In this document: one piece after another, positions 33,649-43,324 of the stretch
Position numbering within the stretch: position 1 is the first letter of the stretch
How the letters are laid out: every line of letters begins with the position of its first letter
Source of the DNA: Fusarium oxysporum f. sp. lycopersici 4287
Taxonomy: Eukaryota; Ascomycota; Sordariomycetes; Hypocreales; Nectriaceae
Direction of reading: 5' to 3'
DNA: 64,000 nucleotides
NCBI RefSeq assembly: GCF_000149955.1
Contig: NC_030986.1
Location: 5,823,910-5,887,909, forward strand
Translations under genes and position numbers: made by a program
Notes under the pieces: model-generated
Database searches by the model: none
Seen by the model: the letters and a program-made list of their open reading frames with translations, nothing else
Told to the model about the DNA's origin: nothing

Positions 33649-34630
33649 GGATGTTACTGTAACTGAAATAAAGTGCAGTACTACGTCTAAAGTTTGGCAC
33701 CGGATGAGCAGCAAGGGGTTTACTGGCGGCGGGTTTTACAAGGGCCGATAAGCTTTGTTTTTATCCTCGCTATCTTGGTAAATTCGTTTAGCGTGAATCT
33801 GACTGTCGCACTGTGCCCACCGAGCCGGAGTGGTTCGTCCCATCCGCAGGATCTGAGTCTCAGGTGAGCCTCGACCCTGTTGAGTCCCACTTCGAGATGA
33901 TGGCAATCGTCGAAAGTCAACAATTATTAATACACTTTCGTATGCAGAGGCTCTTGGCTCGTCAATGTCATTCAATTAAGATAAACGGGTTCTCGGAGTC
34001 CAAAAATTGTCCGGACTCGTAACAATATCCACCAAGACAAGTCCTGGGTTTCAAGCGGACCCCGAAGCTGGTCTAGCTATGCTGCTATGTGCGGGGCCCC
34101 GCCCTTTCTCCCCTTCCCCGCCTCCGTCATGATACGGAGGCGGGATACAAGTCGCTCCACCCGCCTGATGCTAGGTAGATCAGTACATTGCATTCCGTCC
34201 ATCTCTTGAGTTGAGTCTGCCAAGTTTATTGTCTCCAATATCAGCTACAGGCTATCTGTGCTCTGGGGAGTCTGTATCATCCGTCTACTATCAGATTGCC
34301 ATGTAAAACTTCTGCTTTGTGTTTAGTATTATAGCTTGTCAACGATGGCTGTATGTGACTGTCACACGATTGGCTGGTATCAGGTCCTTGAGTCAGTTCT
34401 GTAAACTCTGCCGACAAAGAGCTTGATAGACGGTTGCGCTAGGGTAGTCAATATTTATCTTCTAACGGTTCTTCAGTAGCTGAAGGGGACCGCAGGGTAA
34501 GTTTTCAAATCTAATGCAAAGCAGGTACTGAATGCCCGCGTATCTTCATGGAACGTCTTTCTGACTTTACATACTCCGTACATCCATAACCCTTTCGGCT
34601 TTGACACTATTGGTGTCTGCTAACCTAGAG
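33649..34630. promoter_or_regulatory. upstream region of the NmrA-like gene with GC-rich palindromes
   Basis: This 982-bp region is long for the block. It contains the 12-bp palindrome GCGGGGCCCCGC at 34091-34102. At 34117-34144 there is an inverted repeat of 11-bp arms (CCCGCCTCCGT/ACGGAGGCGGG) around CATGAT, which includes CCG-N8-CGG. A TACTCCGTA 9-mer lies at about 34572. No gene was recognised. Confidence 0.5.
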
Positions 34631-35197
34631 CTACGCAACAGAGTTACCATGCTTCATTTTTGCCGCATCCACCTGCTGTATAACATCCCAATGCTCCACA
34701 ACCTTGCCATTCTTCCATCGATAAAGGTCAAAGACATGCTCGCCCGCGTCTCCAGGCCAACGCTCAGAGAAGATCTGCGCCACAATATAGTCCCCATCCA
34801 CCAGTATCCTCTTGAACATCATGTTGAAATGCGGTTCTCCTGGGCCTTTCCAGTTCTTTGCAGCGATAGACTTGAGAACCTTGGATGCTTCGATAATTGA
34901 GTCGCGGCCGTCGGCGACCATCTGGCTATGTTGTCTGTAGTTCTCATCCACAAGCTCGAATGTTCTCTTGTAGTCATAGTATTTGAAGGTCGCTAAATGA
35001 AGTTCGATGATCTTCTTGGCCATGACTTTCTGCTCCTCGGTATGAGGAGGCTGGTCGGTTAGGCCAGCGTAAATCTGTTCAGTCTCTGCTGTGTAGTCGC
35101 CCCATGTTGTGCTGCGGTGTATGTCTGAGTTGGTTTGAGGCTTTGGCAAAAGGGCAGGTAGTTGGCAAGGGTTCTTAGCTAGTTGGGCATCAGACAC
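34631..35197 (-). CDS. SnoaL-like (NTF2-fold) protein
   Basis: This single-exon gene encodes 188 residues. From about residue 58, the pattern KKIIELHLATFKYYDYKRTFELVDENYRQHS, then FKRILVDGDYIVAQIFSERWPGD, then HVFDLYRWKNGKVVEHWDVIQ is typical of SnoaL-like polyketide cyclase/aldol condensation proteins of the NTF2 fold. The HWD motif near the end is characteristic. Such proteins are small cytosolic enzymes or binding proteins acting on hydrophobic or aromatic molecules. Its reaction is unknown. It is divergent from the P450 gene at 35609 across a 411-bp promoter and may form a functional pair with that P450. Confidence 0.88.
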   Translation of the reverse strand: MSDAQLAKNPCQLPALLPKPQTNSDIHRSTTWGDYTAETEQIYAGLTDQPPHTEEQKVMAKKIIELHLATFKYYDYKRTFELVDENYRQHSQMVADGRDSIIEASKVLKSIAAKNWKGPGEPHFNMMFKRILVDGDYIVAQIFSERWPGDAGEHVFDLYRWKNGKVVEHWDVIQQVDAAKMKHGNSVA

Positions 35198-35608
35198 CTT
35201 AAGGTCATTTTGATCTATGGGAAGCTAAGGCGGGGATAATGTTTGGACAAGCATTGGGAAACTCCTATATCGGTGGGGATGAGCATGAATTTGCCAGAAG
35301 CAGATACTACGCTTATACCGGTGGGGATCACTTCAAGGGGGATCGCTAGTTCTAATTGAAGGGCTCGCCCGTAGATGAGATAATTGATGAAAGAGCTCGA
35401 AGCAGGTTCTACGTGGTCATGGGAAACCCCACCGGCATCCATAATCCCACCGAGATTGACCTCCCATGGTGTCGCGCATACCTCATCTCGCTCAGCCATA
35501 TCAGCAATCTCTTTGACTGCACTATGTTAAAACCTATCAGATATTTCACCAACTTGAGATACGCTACAATTCTATCAAACATCACTTTCGCCTTCTCAAG
35601 CACCGATT
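35198..35608. promoter_or_regulatory. shared divergent promoter, SnoaL-like protein / second P450
   Basis: Two copies of GGTGGGGAT lie at about 35272-35280 and 35320-35328. CCCCACC at about 35427 and CCCACC at about 35446 face them in the opposite orientation. The first copy extends to the 12-mer GGTGGGGATGAG also present upstream of the stilbene dioxygenase. Confidence 0.55.
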
Positions 35609-37470
35609 ATGGCATTCTTACGAGATGCTGAGAGTAACCCGACGGTGCAAGCCATCTTCTCAAGGTTGAAGCATGTCGATGCCACGGCAGTCGCTGCTGG
35701 CTTGCCGCTGAACACTTTTAGGTCTTGCCTTTTCATACTACTTCATCGCATTACTTTATANNNNNNNNNNNNNNNNNNNNNNNNNNNNNNNNNNNNNNNN
35801 NNNNNNNNNNNNNNNNNNNNNNNNNNNNNNNNNNNNNNNNNNNNNNNNNNNNNNNNNNNNNNNNNNNNNNNNNNNNNNNNNNNNNNNNNNNNNNNNNNNN
35901 NNNNNNNNNNNNNNNNNNNNNNNNNNNNNNNNNNNNNNNNNNNNNNNNNNNNNNNNNNNNNNNNNNNNNNNNNNNNNNNNNNNNNNNNNNNNNNNNNNNN
36001 NNNNNNNNNNNNNNNNNNNNNNNNNNNNNNNNNNNNNNNNNNNNNNNNNNNNNNNNNNNNNNNNNNNNNNNNNNNNNNNNNNNNNNNNNNNNNNNNNNNN
36101 NNNNNNNNNNNNNNNNNNNNNNNNNNNNNNNNNNNNNNNNNNNNNNNNNNNNNNNNNNNNNNNNNNNNNNNNNNNNNNNNNNNNNNNNNNNNNNNNNNNN
36201 NNNNNNNNNNNNNNNNNNNNNNNNNNNNNNNNNNNNNNNNNNNNNNNNNNNNNNNNNNNNNNNNNNNNNNNNNNNNNNNNNNNNNNNNNNNNNACAAGCT
36301 AAATCAGTTTGCCAAAGAAGGCCGTTTGGTTGACATTCCTCACTGGATGCAATACTACGCCTTTGATGTTATTGGCGCCATTACCGTTAGTCTTCCCCCA
36401 TCATCCCCTTTAAAGGTGTTGACTGACCAATGCTATGTAGTTCAACAAGAGTTTCAACATGATGGAGAACGAGGGAGATACCACCGGAATGATAAAGGGC
36501 ATTCGGGAGGCCAATGACTTTTTAGCATTCTGGGGTATCGTTCCCAACCTGGTCCCATGGCTCATCGGCATCGCTACTGCATTGGGTATGACGTCCAACA
36601 CATCAACGCTTGTCAGCTACGCCCTCAAGCAGATCGACAACACCCGGAAAGAAAACGCCAAATCCACAGTCAAGGGTACCACGAAGTATGACACATTCTT
36701 GAAGAAGCTGCTGGAAGGGGAGTCTGAAGGTCGTCTCAAAACGCCCAATCTGCTTGACGCATGCGGTAGCAATATCGGGGCCGGCTCTGACACCACAGCC
36801 GTGACACTGAGTTCCGCTCTCTACTACCTGTTCCAGAACCCAGATAAACTCAAGAAGCTGCGAGAGGAGATCGACCAGAAGGCAGCGCATGGCGGTCTCT
36901 CGGACCCCGTTACCTTCCAGGAAGCACAGGACATGCCGTATCTACAAGCTGTTATCAAGGAGACTCTGCGTATCCACCCAGCCGTCGGAACGATTCTGCC
37001 TCGTGTCGTGCCTCGTGACGGCATGGAACTATCGGGGATCTACTTCCCTGAAGGGGTATGTGATCACGAGCGTATCATGGGCTCATACTAACTCTTCCCC
37101 AGACCGAGGTCGGTGTTAACGCATGGGTCTTACATTACGACAAGGGAATCTACGGCCCTGACCCTGAAGTCTTCCGGCCAGAGCGCTGGCTGGGTGACGA
37201 GAAGACGAGCATCATGGACTCTATGATGTTTGCAGTAAGTTAATTCCTATTTTTCAGAATATCTCAGAAGACTAATTCTCTTTGTAGTTTGGAGCTGGAG
37301 CCCGGACTTGCATTGGTAGGAACATCAGTCTGCTGGAGTTGACCAAGATGGTCCCTCAGATTGTCCGCAAGTTTGATCTTGTCATTGAGGACGCAGACAA
37401 ACCATTGGACACTTTCTGTGCGTGGTTCGTGTATCCTCATTACAACGGCCGGTTCAAGGTGCGAGAATAA
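35609..37470 (+). CDS. cytochrome P450 monooxygenase (pisatin-demethylase-like type), interrupted by an assembly gap
   Basis: The 5' part (MAFLRDAESNPTVQAIFSRL) starts at 35609 and enters a gap at 35761-36293. After the gap the exons 36294-36385, 36441-37055, 37103-37234 and 37288-37470 read continuously. The I-helix is GAGSDTTA, the K-helix ETLR, the PERF motif FRPERW, and the heme loop FGAGARTCIGRN. The style of the C-terminal half is like fungal P450s related to pisatin demethylase; this is a family resemblance, not a substrate assignment. Before the gap, the membrane anchor reads better (TLLGLAFSYYFIALLY) in the frame shifted by one base near 35715, so a one-base error or frameshift is possible. 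Detoxification or O-demethylation of a plant phenolic is a plausible role. Confidence 0.88.
35761..36293. other. assembly gap (533 N) inside a P450 gene
   Basis: The gap removes roughly the region between the membrane anchor and the C-D helices of the P450. The gap size is consistent with one continuous gene. Confidence 1.
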
Positions 37471-38449
37471 GAAGCAGTGGCATCATACACTATGCCTTGG
37501 CACTCACCAAATGGCTGTTACCATTATCTCATCGTACACGAGTCGTACAAGGAGCATTCATGTTTTCAAGATTGTTTATTCCAAATATATTTGACCAGAA
37601 ACGCGTTTATATCACTCCTGTCCGAATGTCTCATGCTCATTCTCCCATACCTTTTATTTATGAACCTGAAATCAGGTTCAAAAGATTAAAAAGAAATATA
37701 TACCTCGTAGGCTGAATTATGTACTACAACCCTCACTTGGATTTGCATCCTATCATGCCCCTCGACCTAGACTAGACATCTGAACTTCCGATTACCTATT
37801 CAAGATGGGAGACTTTCGGAGATGAGGTCCCCACTCTGTTCGTAAAGTTAGTTCACCAGATTCGCTTTTTACTTTATTTACTACAAAACCCCAACGGCGC
37901 GATTCATTGAATTAGTTCCTTGTTCATTGTGCGATTATGATAGGTTACAGAAGGCGAGGCTATGCCCCGCCACAGTGTAACTACATGTCATGTTCTCCCG
38001 ATTCTGCCAAAGTTGACACATTCCGACCATTAGATAGATCTCCCTTGATAATTGTGCTTCCAGTATTAAATCCAGGTTTTAGGGAAAGATTCCAGCATTT
38101 CGATAGAATTATCGGCTCCACACGAGAGTGTCAGATGACGGTATTAGCGTGGCACAAGCTACACTAGCCGATGAAGGAGCCTCGAGCGCCCAAGCGGCGT
38201 TCCACCCTATTACCCACCCACACACACCATCTCACTAACCCCGCTGACAAGTTCAAATCCCACCGGTTAACCACCTGTACACGTAACCATGATTGGCTAG
38301 AGTGGACAGCCTTGGTGAACTAGTTAACTCAGCTGCCATTTGGGGTACATCTGGGGTGCCTAACGGTCGCTAGAAAAGAACGACAGAGGTTCAAGGTTCG
38401 AGCATTCGTTGTGACAAATCTTTATGCTTTTAGCAAAAATTCAGAAAAC
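37471..38449. promoter_or_regulatory. intergenic region, 979 bp, upstream of the second SnoaL-like gene
   Basis: The first part is the AT-rich 3' flank of the P450 gene. The promoter part has a run of CCACCC/CCCACC elements at about 38200-38275 and a CCCCGC. Short open frames around 37360-37720 and 37937-38167 show no recognisable protein. A GTTCAAATCC string near 38250 resembles a tRNA T-arm, but no cloverleaf could be built around it. Confidence 0.45.
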
Positions 38450-39416
38450 ATGTCTTCTTCTCCGGATCTCCGTATTGGAACAAAGTCGATACGAAATCGA
38501 GCCGATTTGGACGACTATGTCTATCATTTCAATGCCAACGACAAAGCTGAATACACCGCGTACTACTCCAAAGATGCAGTGGTAAGTGCCTGTTCTCAAG
38601 TCTGCCCAGTTACGCTGCTCATTCTTCTCCCATTAGTTCAGATTCAGTGGTTTTCCCGACAGGACCATTGACGAATTTCTGTCATGGGTGGACGAAATCC
38701 ATGCTGGTATGCGTGAAACCCTCGAATTGAAAAGGGTAGTATTCGGACAGGACATCGTTGTCACCGAGATGCACACCCAATTCCGAGGCATCAACGGCTA
38801 TGAAACAGACAATCTCGCTGGCAGATGGGGGCCAGTGTGGCCCGGAAACGGCCCTCTTGTCAAGATGTTTGTCTGGTACACTCTTGACAAGGACGGCCAC
38901 ATCATCCAGCTGACGGAAGACGCTTACCTTGAGAAAGAGGCCTCTAGGGATGTCATTCGTTCTCACGAGGACTTCAAACTTTATCTCAATGCATTCAACA
39001 CCAACGACTTTGACACTTTCCCGCGGTATTATACATCAGATGTTACCATCATACTCGATGGAAAACAAACTCTACATGGCAGGGAGGAGGCGACGAACTT
39101 TTTTCGCAACGCACGCAGTCAAGTGAACGAGGACGTCAACGTCCAGTCCATAATTCTGGACAAGACCGGCATTGCAATAAAATCATACATAAAATTCACC
39201 GCTGTTGCGAACATCGAGGTATGGTAATGCCCTTTGGATGTGTACCATGGCTAACTTTACCGATAGGATATCCTGAATTTTGGATCGGGCGTACGGCAGG
39301 GAGGAGGCTACGAGGCCCATTTCTTGATTCATTATGAGCTTACTCCTGAAGGAAAGATTCACTATATCACCGCGGCGCAATCTGGAGCAGTTAAGATCTT
39401 TAACCCCTCTACATAG
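38450..39416 (+). CDS. tandem SnoaL-like (NTF2-fold) domain protein
   Basis: Three exons (38450-38581, 38637-39218, 39267-39416) give 287 residues. Two similar NTF2/SnoaL-like halves are visible. The first has DYVYHFNANDKAEYTAYYSKDAV, then FRFSGFPDRTIDEFLSWVDEI. The second has FKLYLNAFNTNDFDTFPRYYTSDVTIILDG, then HGREEATNFFRNAR. The repeated N-D-F/E-Y...YYS/T-D pattern suggests an internal duplication. The function is unknown; related folds act as small isomerases, cyclases or dehydratases. It is the last gene that fits the catabolic block and, with the SnoaL-like gene at 34631, brackets the second P450. Confidence 0.85.
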
Positions 39417-40385
39417 TTCATTGCTGCGCAGATTAGAATACAGTTTCATGGGGTTACATAGTCAACAGAGCTTATCTCTGTCATTTCAATGGTACCTCGA
39501 TTAGGTCCATCATTTCTCCGTCTCTCGGTGTCAATCGCACAACTGCTGGCAATACTTGTGTCAGTTGTCTGTATTTCAAAAGGTTTATAGTTGAGTCTCG
39601 GATAGGAAGTTGAGACTGCGTCCCATCATGGGCAATTCACTTCCGTTTCTTGACATCTCAATCATTTATATGCACCCTCAGCTTTTTAATAACACAATGC
39701 GTTGAATGCAGAAAGTTAANNNNNNNNNNNNNNNNNNNNNNNNNNNNNNNNNNNNNNNNNNNNNNNNNNNNNNNNNNNNNNNNNNNNNNNNNNNNNNNNN
39801 NNNNNNNNNNNNNNNNNNNNNNNNNNNNNNNNNNNNNNNNNNNNNNNNNNNNNNNNNNNNNNNNNNNNNNNNNNNNNNNNNNNNNNNNNNNNNNNNNNNN
39901 NNNNNNNNNNNNNNNNNNNNNNNNNNNNNNNNNNNNNNNNNNNNNNNNNNNNNNNNNNNNNNNNNNNNNNNNNNNNNNNNNNNNNNNNNNNNNNNNNNNN
40001 NNNNNNTTAGTCAATTACAGAGGCCTGTTGATAAACTAAGGCTTGTGTAATAAATTTCGTCTAGCGCTTTGCGCTTTTAAATGATGCCGGCAGTCGCATG
40101 GACAACTGTCAACTCGCGGTCGGGACAGTGGTCTAAAGGGGTTAAATCACTAGTCTTTACATTAACTGACCACACATAAGTTCAACTGTTTACGTAGTAA
40201 TGCAAGGTCTCTGCTATAATTTTCCCATGGCCCCCCAACCACCTCCCTGCAACCTGGTGAGAAGCGAGACCTTTTGCCAATGCAGTACCCACGACTGGTG
40301 TCTGTTGTATGTAACTTATACATGTCTAACTCAATCCGGCAAGAGGCTGGACTTTGTTTTGTCCGTGCCAATCATTGTACCAGTC
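39417..40385. other. intergenic boundary region with assembly gap
   Basis: This 969-bp stretch contains the gap at 39720-40006 and no recognisable gene outside it. It separates the metabolic block on the left from the gene-poor segment with unrecognised genes on the right. Confidence 0.5.
39720..40006. other. assembly gap (287 N)
   Basis: A run of N between the metabolic block and the right-hand segment. The flanks (GTTAA before, TTAGTC after) give no clue to what is missing. Confidence 1.
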
Positions 40386-42195
40386 TTAGGTGTGACAACT
40401 GGAGAAGATTTGCAGTGGGGCTGGAGTTGTAGAATCAGAGCCCGTGGCTCTGATGCTTTCAAGAGCCTCAATTTGAGTGTCAAGACAGCTTGGTTTCTCA
40501 ATGTATGATCGCAGATTTTCACCAACGACTGGGATTCCAAGATTAGTACATAGACATCAGCCAATTACTCCAGAATTTAACTTACAGTACTGTTCGCTGC
40601 TGTAACTCATCGTATCTTTCAAAAGTTCGCTTAAAGTTATCACCTCAGCATTGAACTCTAGATTAGCCATACTAATGTCACCAACAATACGTTCAGCCTC
40701 ATTCCTCTCAGCACGAGCCTCATCTTCGCTGACGTGATTCAGTGGGTCTACAAAGTAGACAACAGAAATTAAGGCGGAGCACGACATTACGCGAAAATGC
40801 TCTAGCATGAGTGTCACAAACTCTAGATCAGCGCTGAACCAGATGAGATTAGTGGTACTTGTTTTTGGGGTCAAAACCCTTTGCCTCCAACGAAAGCATG
40901 AATAGGCTTCAAGAATGCCACTATCTGTTGCAATTATGTCGAGCTGCGCTGGTCCGTGAACATATGGGCTCATAGGCATATTATACGGTCCTTGAACATC
41001 GATCGTCTCCATCTTCGATTCTGCTGGAACTAGTAACACGGCATTACATGTTCCGTCAGTCCCATAAATAGGCTCTGTCCACGCAACTCGGACCGGCCTG
41101 CCATTGACTTTGAAGTACACGTTGGGATAGTTGTTTGCGACAATTCGCCTGATTTTGAGCCAGCCATTGTATCGAATCGGCCTAGATATTACTTTTGGAC
41201 TGTTGCGGGACTGGAGGCACGCCTGTGGATTGACTGTTCCTCGTGGTTTCGCTTTTAGATTCGCAGCAAGGAGCCAAAGGCCAAGAACAACAAGAACCAT
41301 CCCCAAAAGTGCTGATATGTTGAATCCTATGCAATGCACCATGAGAAAGGCCATACATGCCACACCCAGCGCGCAGTGACGTGACGGAGAATTCATTGGC
41401 TTTCGTTCAAATGGAGTTACCATCAGGGAGCTGAGGACAAGATATGACTGTAGTCACTGGTCAGCTTATTACTGGCGGCCAGATTAGGTTTTTGTTACAA
41501 AGCATCCGATGAATATCAGTGTCATGTCTGCCCAAGTACCTAATTTCGCACATTTCAGTATCAAACATAGTCTGACGAGCAGGGGACCTCATACTTATCT
41601 GTGATGTTGTAAACAGCGACAGCCATACATGTAATACGACCTCATACCATATCAGCCAAGCGTAGAGCTCGTGAAGCCACAATGTCTGTTGCCTACTATG
41701 GCGTAATGTGTGGACAAGAAGGACATCCGGGGCTACAGAAATCAATAGTGGCAGCATATTGAGAAGCGACAGTTGCCCAGCTCGATAGCTTATACTTTTA
41801 AATGGCAACTCACCCTTATTCGCCTGCAGTATGGCAACAAGGTTCTCAATTATGATGACCGTTGAAATGAGGAGCCGCGTAACTCTAGGTGGCGCAAACC
41901 CCGAGTAGTTTATGTTGTCTGACTCTAATAGTGCCGCGTGATGTGATCGTATACTTTGCTTGCATTGTTCAATCCATGACATCAGTAGTATTGAAATGGT
42001 CCCCTGGTCTTGAGGAGACTTTCGATCACTGTGAAGCCTCTCATTATTTGGTTCCTTTACCTCTTTCACAGAAAGCTCCCCTCGAGGAATGTTGATCTTG
42101 TCAACATAAATTCTCAGACCATGTAACCGAGACAACAGCAAACCAGTAACTGTATTAATAAATATTATTATAAGCCAAACGAACACAAATCTCAT
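40386..42195 (-). CDS. divergent ferric-reductase-like transmembrane protein
   Basis: A three-exon model (42195-41540, 41430-40586, 40528-40386) reads 547 residues. Several membrane helices are visible (for example FVWLIIIFINTVTGLLL, and LHELYAWLIWYEVVLH with histidines that could bind heme), followed by helices around CMAFLMVHCIGFNISALLG. The C-terminal half has VQGPYNMPMSPYVHG, then ATDSGILEAYSCFRW and TNLIWFSADLEFVTLML. These parallel the EGPYG, GGSGI and VWQ elements of ferric reductase NAD-binding domains, but the HPF-type FAD motif is not evident. The boundaries of the first intron (41431-41539) are uncertain. It may be a diverged or decaying ferric-reductase/NADPH-oxidase relative in the plasma membrane. 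Confidence in the family is moderate. Confidence 0.55.
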
Positions 42196-42314
42196 CCTGC
42201 ATTGACTATCTTCAGGATTATAACGTGCTTATATACTCATTCCGCCTACCACTATACTGCCCAGTGGGATCTTACGCCTAGAAAGGATCTCAAAATAGAC
42301 TTCATATACAGGGT

Positions 42315-42800
42315 CTAAATCGGAACCTGGGACGCATCATGTCTTGATTTCTGACGATTGAACTTTGACATCGGTACCAGTGGAGCTACCACAGAATTGT
42401 TGACCAAAGCAGCTGGGTCGACTATTTCCTGAAACATATGATCAATGACTGAACTCTTAAGTTGCCGAACGAGGAATCCCCGGTTATAGAGGAAGGCTGT
42501 TGCAGAGACAGTAAACAATTCTTCACTGAAGTGTGTAGGATCGACGTCTAGAGTCAGGACATGAGGGGAGCAGCATTCGCCTAGGCTGACCCTTTCCCGG
42601 AAGCCCTCATCATGTTCATCGATCTGAAGAGGTGGACTGGGAGTAATGAGCCCAGTCAAGAAGCGCACAGTTTTCTCCAAGTTCTTGTGAAGGCCGTCGG
42701 GCGCATATAAAAATAGGGTAACCTGGTTATTAGGATGAGAGAAGAACTGGATATGTTGAGATTTCATGCTATAGGTAAATGAGTGAAACGCATAGTGCAT
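42315..42800 (-). CDS. hypothetical protein, 161 residues
   Basis: The single open frame encodes 161 residues, possibly starting instead at the internal Met of MKSQHIQFFSHP. No signal peptide or membrane segment is clear, and no domain was recognised. It lies 120 bp upstream of, and co-oriented with, the ferric-reductase-like gene. The balanced composition suggests a real protein, but an extra exon cannot be excluded. Confidence 0.4.
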   Translation of the reverse strand: MHYAFHSFTYSMKSQHIQFFSHPNNQVTLFLYAPDGLHKNLEKTVRFLTGLITPSPPLQIDEHDEGFRERVSLGECCSPHVLTLDVDPTHFSEELFTVSATAFLYNRGFLVRQLKSSVIDHMFQEIVDPAALVNNSVVAPLVPMSKFNRQKSRHDASQVPI

Positions 42801-42877
42801 GTTATATATTAAATAATATAGAGATCACGGTGATAATTACGAGAAGCGTTAGAGCCTTAAGACTAAGTTTCTGTATA

Positions 42878-43324
42878 TTACTTCTTGGTCTTACTATGAA
42901 GTTTGTCTTTTGCGGTCTCTATGTATTTTGCTTGACTCTTAAGGAACCTAGTAATATACTCCTCTCCCATTAGGTGCGCAGCTCTGTAACCCCAGCTATA
43001 TAACTTTCTAGCTTCAAATCCATCTTTGTAATGTTTGGTCCCCTTCTCTGTCCTCTCGAAGCCTACTTTGAATCTTTTACCAGATATTGCTTCGATTGAC
43101 ACGAAGGCCAAGGAATCAGGGAATGACTTTTTATGCGTGCTATACCACCTTCGTAAGCATAATGTGTTGTCCTCGCATGTTTGCTTGGTTCCAAGACAAA
43201 GAACCTCTTCAGAGTTGGGGCACGAAATTCTCCTTCGGCATCTGTCACAATAACTTTAGGCGCGATCCCAGTAGGATTGTCAATTCTTGTGATAGGCCAG
43301 CGCTGGTTATCAAGTCTAATCTCC
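42878..43324 (-). CDS. hypothetical protein, C-terminal part; cut by gap, frameshift at 43128
   Basis: The reading enters from the gap at 43325 (EIRLDNQRWPITRIDN) and runs through APTLKRFFVLEPSKHAR and YAYEGGIARIK. It then continues one frame off as KSFPDSLAFVSIEAISGKRF to a lysine-rich end at 42878. One extra base in the TTTTT run at 43128-43132 (plus strand) would make it continuous. The protein is basic and unrecognised. Without the missing 5' part its length and start are unknown. Whether the shift is an assembly error or a mutation cannot be told from the sequence. Confidence 0.5.

Noticed and set aside
38240..38275. GTTCAAATCC string like a tRNA T-arm
   Set aside because: No acceptor, D or anticodon stems could be paired around it; it lies in a promoter-like region.
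4853..39416. Biosynthetic secondary-metabolite cluster
   Set aside because: No polyketide synthase, peptide synthetase, terpene cyclase or prenyltransferase is present; ring-cleavage and maleylacetate enzymes point to breakdown instead.
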